Assembly (NCBI RefSeq): GCF_004912275.1
Contig: NZ_STGY01000041.1
Coordinates: 41,165-84,405, forward strand
DNA from: Glycomyces buryatensis
GTDB taxonomy: Bacteria > Actinomycetota > Actinomycetes > Mycobacteriales > Micromonosporaceae
Reading direction: 5' to 3'
Length of the DNA: 43,241 nucleotides
Shown here: positions 42,509 through 43,241 of the stretch, in pieces
How positions within the stretch are numbered: position 1 is the stretch's first letter
Layout of the letters: each line of letters opens with the position of its first letter
The notes under the pieces: generated by a model
The model's input: only the letters and a program-made list of their open reading frames with translations
What the model was told of the DNA's origin: nothing
Databases searched by the model: none
Translations under genes and position numbers: made by a program

Positions 42509-42535
42509 TTAGCACTCTCAAGCCTTGAGTGCTAA
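42509..42535 (+). promoter_or_regulatory. CIRCE operator (HrcA binding site) upstream of hsp20
   Basis: TTAGCACTC-N9-GAGTGCTAA matches the CIRCE consensus at all 18 arm positions. It ends 23 bases before the hsp20 start. TATCTG at 42500-42505 may be the -10 box just upstream. HrcA bound at CIRCE represses heat-shock genes at normal temperature. A second small palindrome, GTGAA-ATA-TTCAC, lies at 42471-42483. Confidence 0.97.
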
Positions 42536-42558
42536 TCCTTCGGAAGGAGACAGCCACC

Positions 42559-43044
42559 ATGATCGTTCGCTACCAACACCCGTATTCGGCGTTCCGGCAC
42601 TTCGACCGCGAGTTCGACCGCCTGGTCCGCCGCGGTTTCGGCCGCACCGCGACCCAGCTCTCGCTGCGCGCCGACGTGTACACCGAGGGCCGGGACGCGG
42701 TCATTACCGCCGCAGTCCCGGGGATCGCGCCCGAGGACGTCTCGGTGACGCTGGAGGGCCGACGCCTCTCCATCGGCGCCGAGCGACGCGAGCGCGAGAC
42801 CGCCGAGGGCGACCGGTACCTCATCCGGGGCTTTGCCACGGGCACGTTCCGCCGCGAGTTCACCGTCCCGGAGGGGACCGAGTCCTCGCAGGTGAGCGCG
42901 GACGTCGCCGACGGCATCCTCACGGTGCGGATCACCGGCGCGCTCAAGCCGGAGCCGCAGGCCCAGCAGATCCCGGTCGGAGGCGCACAGCCCTCGGCCG
43001 AGGTACAGGTTGAAGAGGAAGCCGAGACGGACATCGAAAACTAA
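42559..43044 (+). CDS. Small heat-shock protein (Hsp20/alpha-crystallin)
   Basis: A 161-aa ATP-independent holdase that keeps unfolded proteins soluble. The alpha-crystallin domain covers about residues 37-130: LRADVYTEGRDAVITAAVPGIAPEDVSVTLEGRRLSIGAERR, FRREFTVPEGTESSQVSADVADGILTVRI, with the conserved end GILTVRI. A short N-terminal arm (MIVRYQHPYSAFRHFDREFDRLVRR) precedes it and an acidic tail (VEEEAETDIEN) follows. GGAAGGAGACAGCCACC is an excellent ribosome-binding site. The CIRCE element directly upstream makes it an HrcA target. Confidence 0.96.
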   Translation: MIVRYQHPYSAFRHFDREFDRLVRRGFGRTATQLSLRADVYTEGRDAVITAAVPGIAPEDVSVTLEGRRLSIGAERRERETAEGDRYLIRGFATGTFRREFTVPEGTESSQVSADVADGILTVRITGALKPEPQAQQIPVGGAQPSAEVQVEEEAETDIEN

Positions 43045-43060
43045 AGAGCCACAACAGAGG

Positions 43061-43087
43061 CAGGGGTCGGATTCGTTCCGGCCCCTG
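43061..43087 (+). terminator. Terminator after hsp20
   Basis: CAGGGGTCGGA (43061-43071) pairs with TCCGGCCCCTG (43077-43087), with one G-T pair, 16 bases beyond the stop. Confidence 0.8.
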
Positions 43088-43203
43088 TCGCCGTATCCGG
43101 TGGATGCGGCCCGGACCTGGCAGGACGCTACCATCGTAGTGACGACACACTCTCACGTTCACTCATACTGCGGTACAACAGGACTAGAATGCACATAGGA
43201 CCC

Positions 43204-43241
43204 GGAACCCCGGAACCCCGGAACCCCGGAACCCCGGAACC
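43204..43241. repeat. Tandem octamer repeat at window end
   Basis: GGAACCCC is repeated four times in full plus six bases, up to the last base of the window, so the true array may be longer. The 116 bp between it and the hsp20 terminator hold a TAGAAT -10-like box (43185-43190) but no gene that I can support. Confidence 0.9.

Noticed and set aside
42516..42530. HAIR element (HspR site) in the hsp20 promoter
   Set aside because: CTTGAGT is present, but the partner half is in the wrong order and spacing; the full CIRCE match explains the bases.

Overview
The window is high-GC DNA from a spore-forming actinomycete. The support is an SsgA-like sporulation protein, a PASTA Ser/Thr kinase, a RamB-type regulator of acetate metabolism, Tat and Sec secreted enzymes, and strong G/C preference at third codon positions. 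Gene content and style fit the Glycomyces/Stackebrandtia group, but that placement is an impression and was not tested. About 32 protein genes, one intact tRNA and one aberrant tRNA-like gene are packed with short gaps. Most convergent pairs are separated by strong bidirectional terminator hairpins. I see no prophage, CRISPR array, rRNA or complete insertion sequence.

Layout. 1-5 kb: LacI regulator, a 167-bp palindromic element, a Tat-exported 5'-nucleotidase/cyclic phosphodiesterase, an M20D amidohydrolase and a VOC protein. 5-10 kb: secreted GH43 glycosidase, then the gluconate set gntP-gntK with a divergent GntR/FCD regulator, then an unknown protein. 10-15 kb: glyoxylate shunt aceA and aceB, divergent from a RamB-like regulator. 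15-18 kb: secreted PL9 pectate lyase behind a LacI-type operator, an alpha/beta hydrolase and a fatty-acid desaturase. 18-22 kb: a NarL-type two-component system, an SDR and an O-methyltransferase. 22-29 kb: an SsgA-like protein, pta-ackA, citrate synthase, a PASTA kinase and a small membrane protein. 29-32 kb: an MFS exporter with its TetR regulator, then the tRNA-Gly region. 32-36 kb: GNAT, an ArsR-like regulator with a small membrane protein, and phosphoketolase. 36-40 kb: a DUF4188 gene and a large NACHT-type STAND ATPase bracketed by two related inverted-repeat elements. 40-43 kb: a phosphotransferase divergent from a MarR-GNAT fusion over a long perfect inverted repeat, then hsp20 behind a perfect CIRCE operator.

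How the genes work together. One theme is C2 metabolism. Phosphoketolase yields acetyl phosphate, AckA and Pta interconvert acetate, acetyl phosphate and acetyl-CoA, and citrate synthase, isocitrate lyase and malate synthase assimilate acetyl-CoA. A RamB-like regulator is divergent from aceA. A second theme is plant polysaccharide and sugar-acid use: PL9 lyase, GH43, gluconate permease and kinase, with LacI-type operators at the two secreted enzymes.

The most unusual features are two. The first is a duplicated tRNA-Gly(GCC) whose D-loop and T-loop each carry an extra hairpin while the acceptor and anticodon arms stay identical to the intact copy. The second is the NACHT ATPase with an apparent degenerate FGE-sulfatase-like sensor region, lying between two MITE-like elements.
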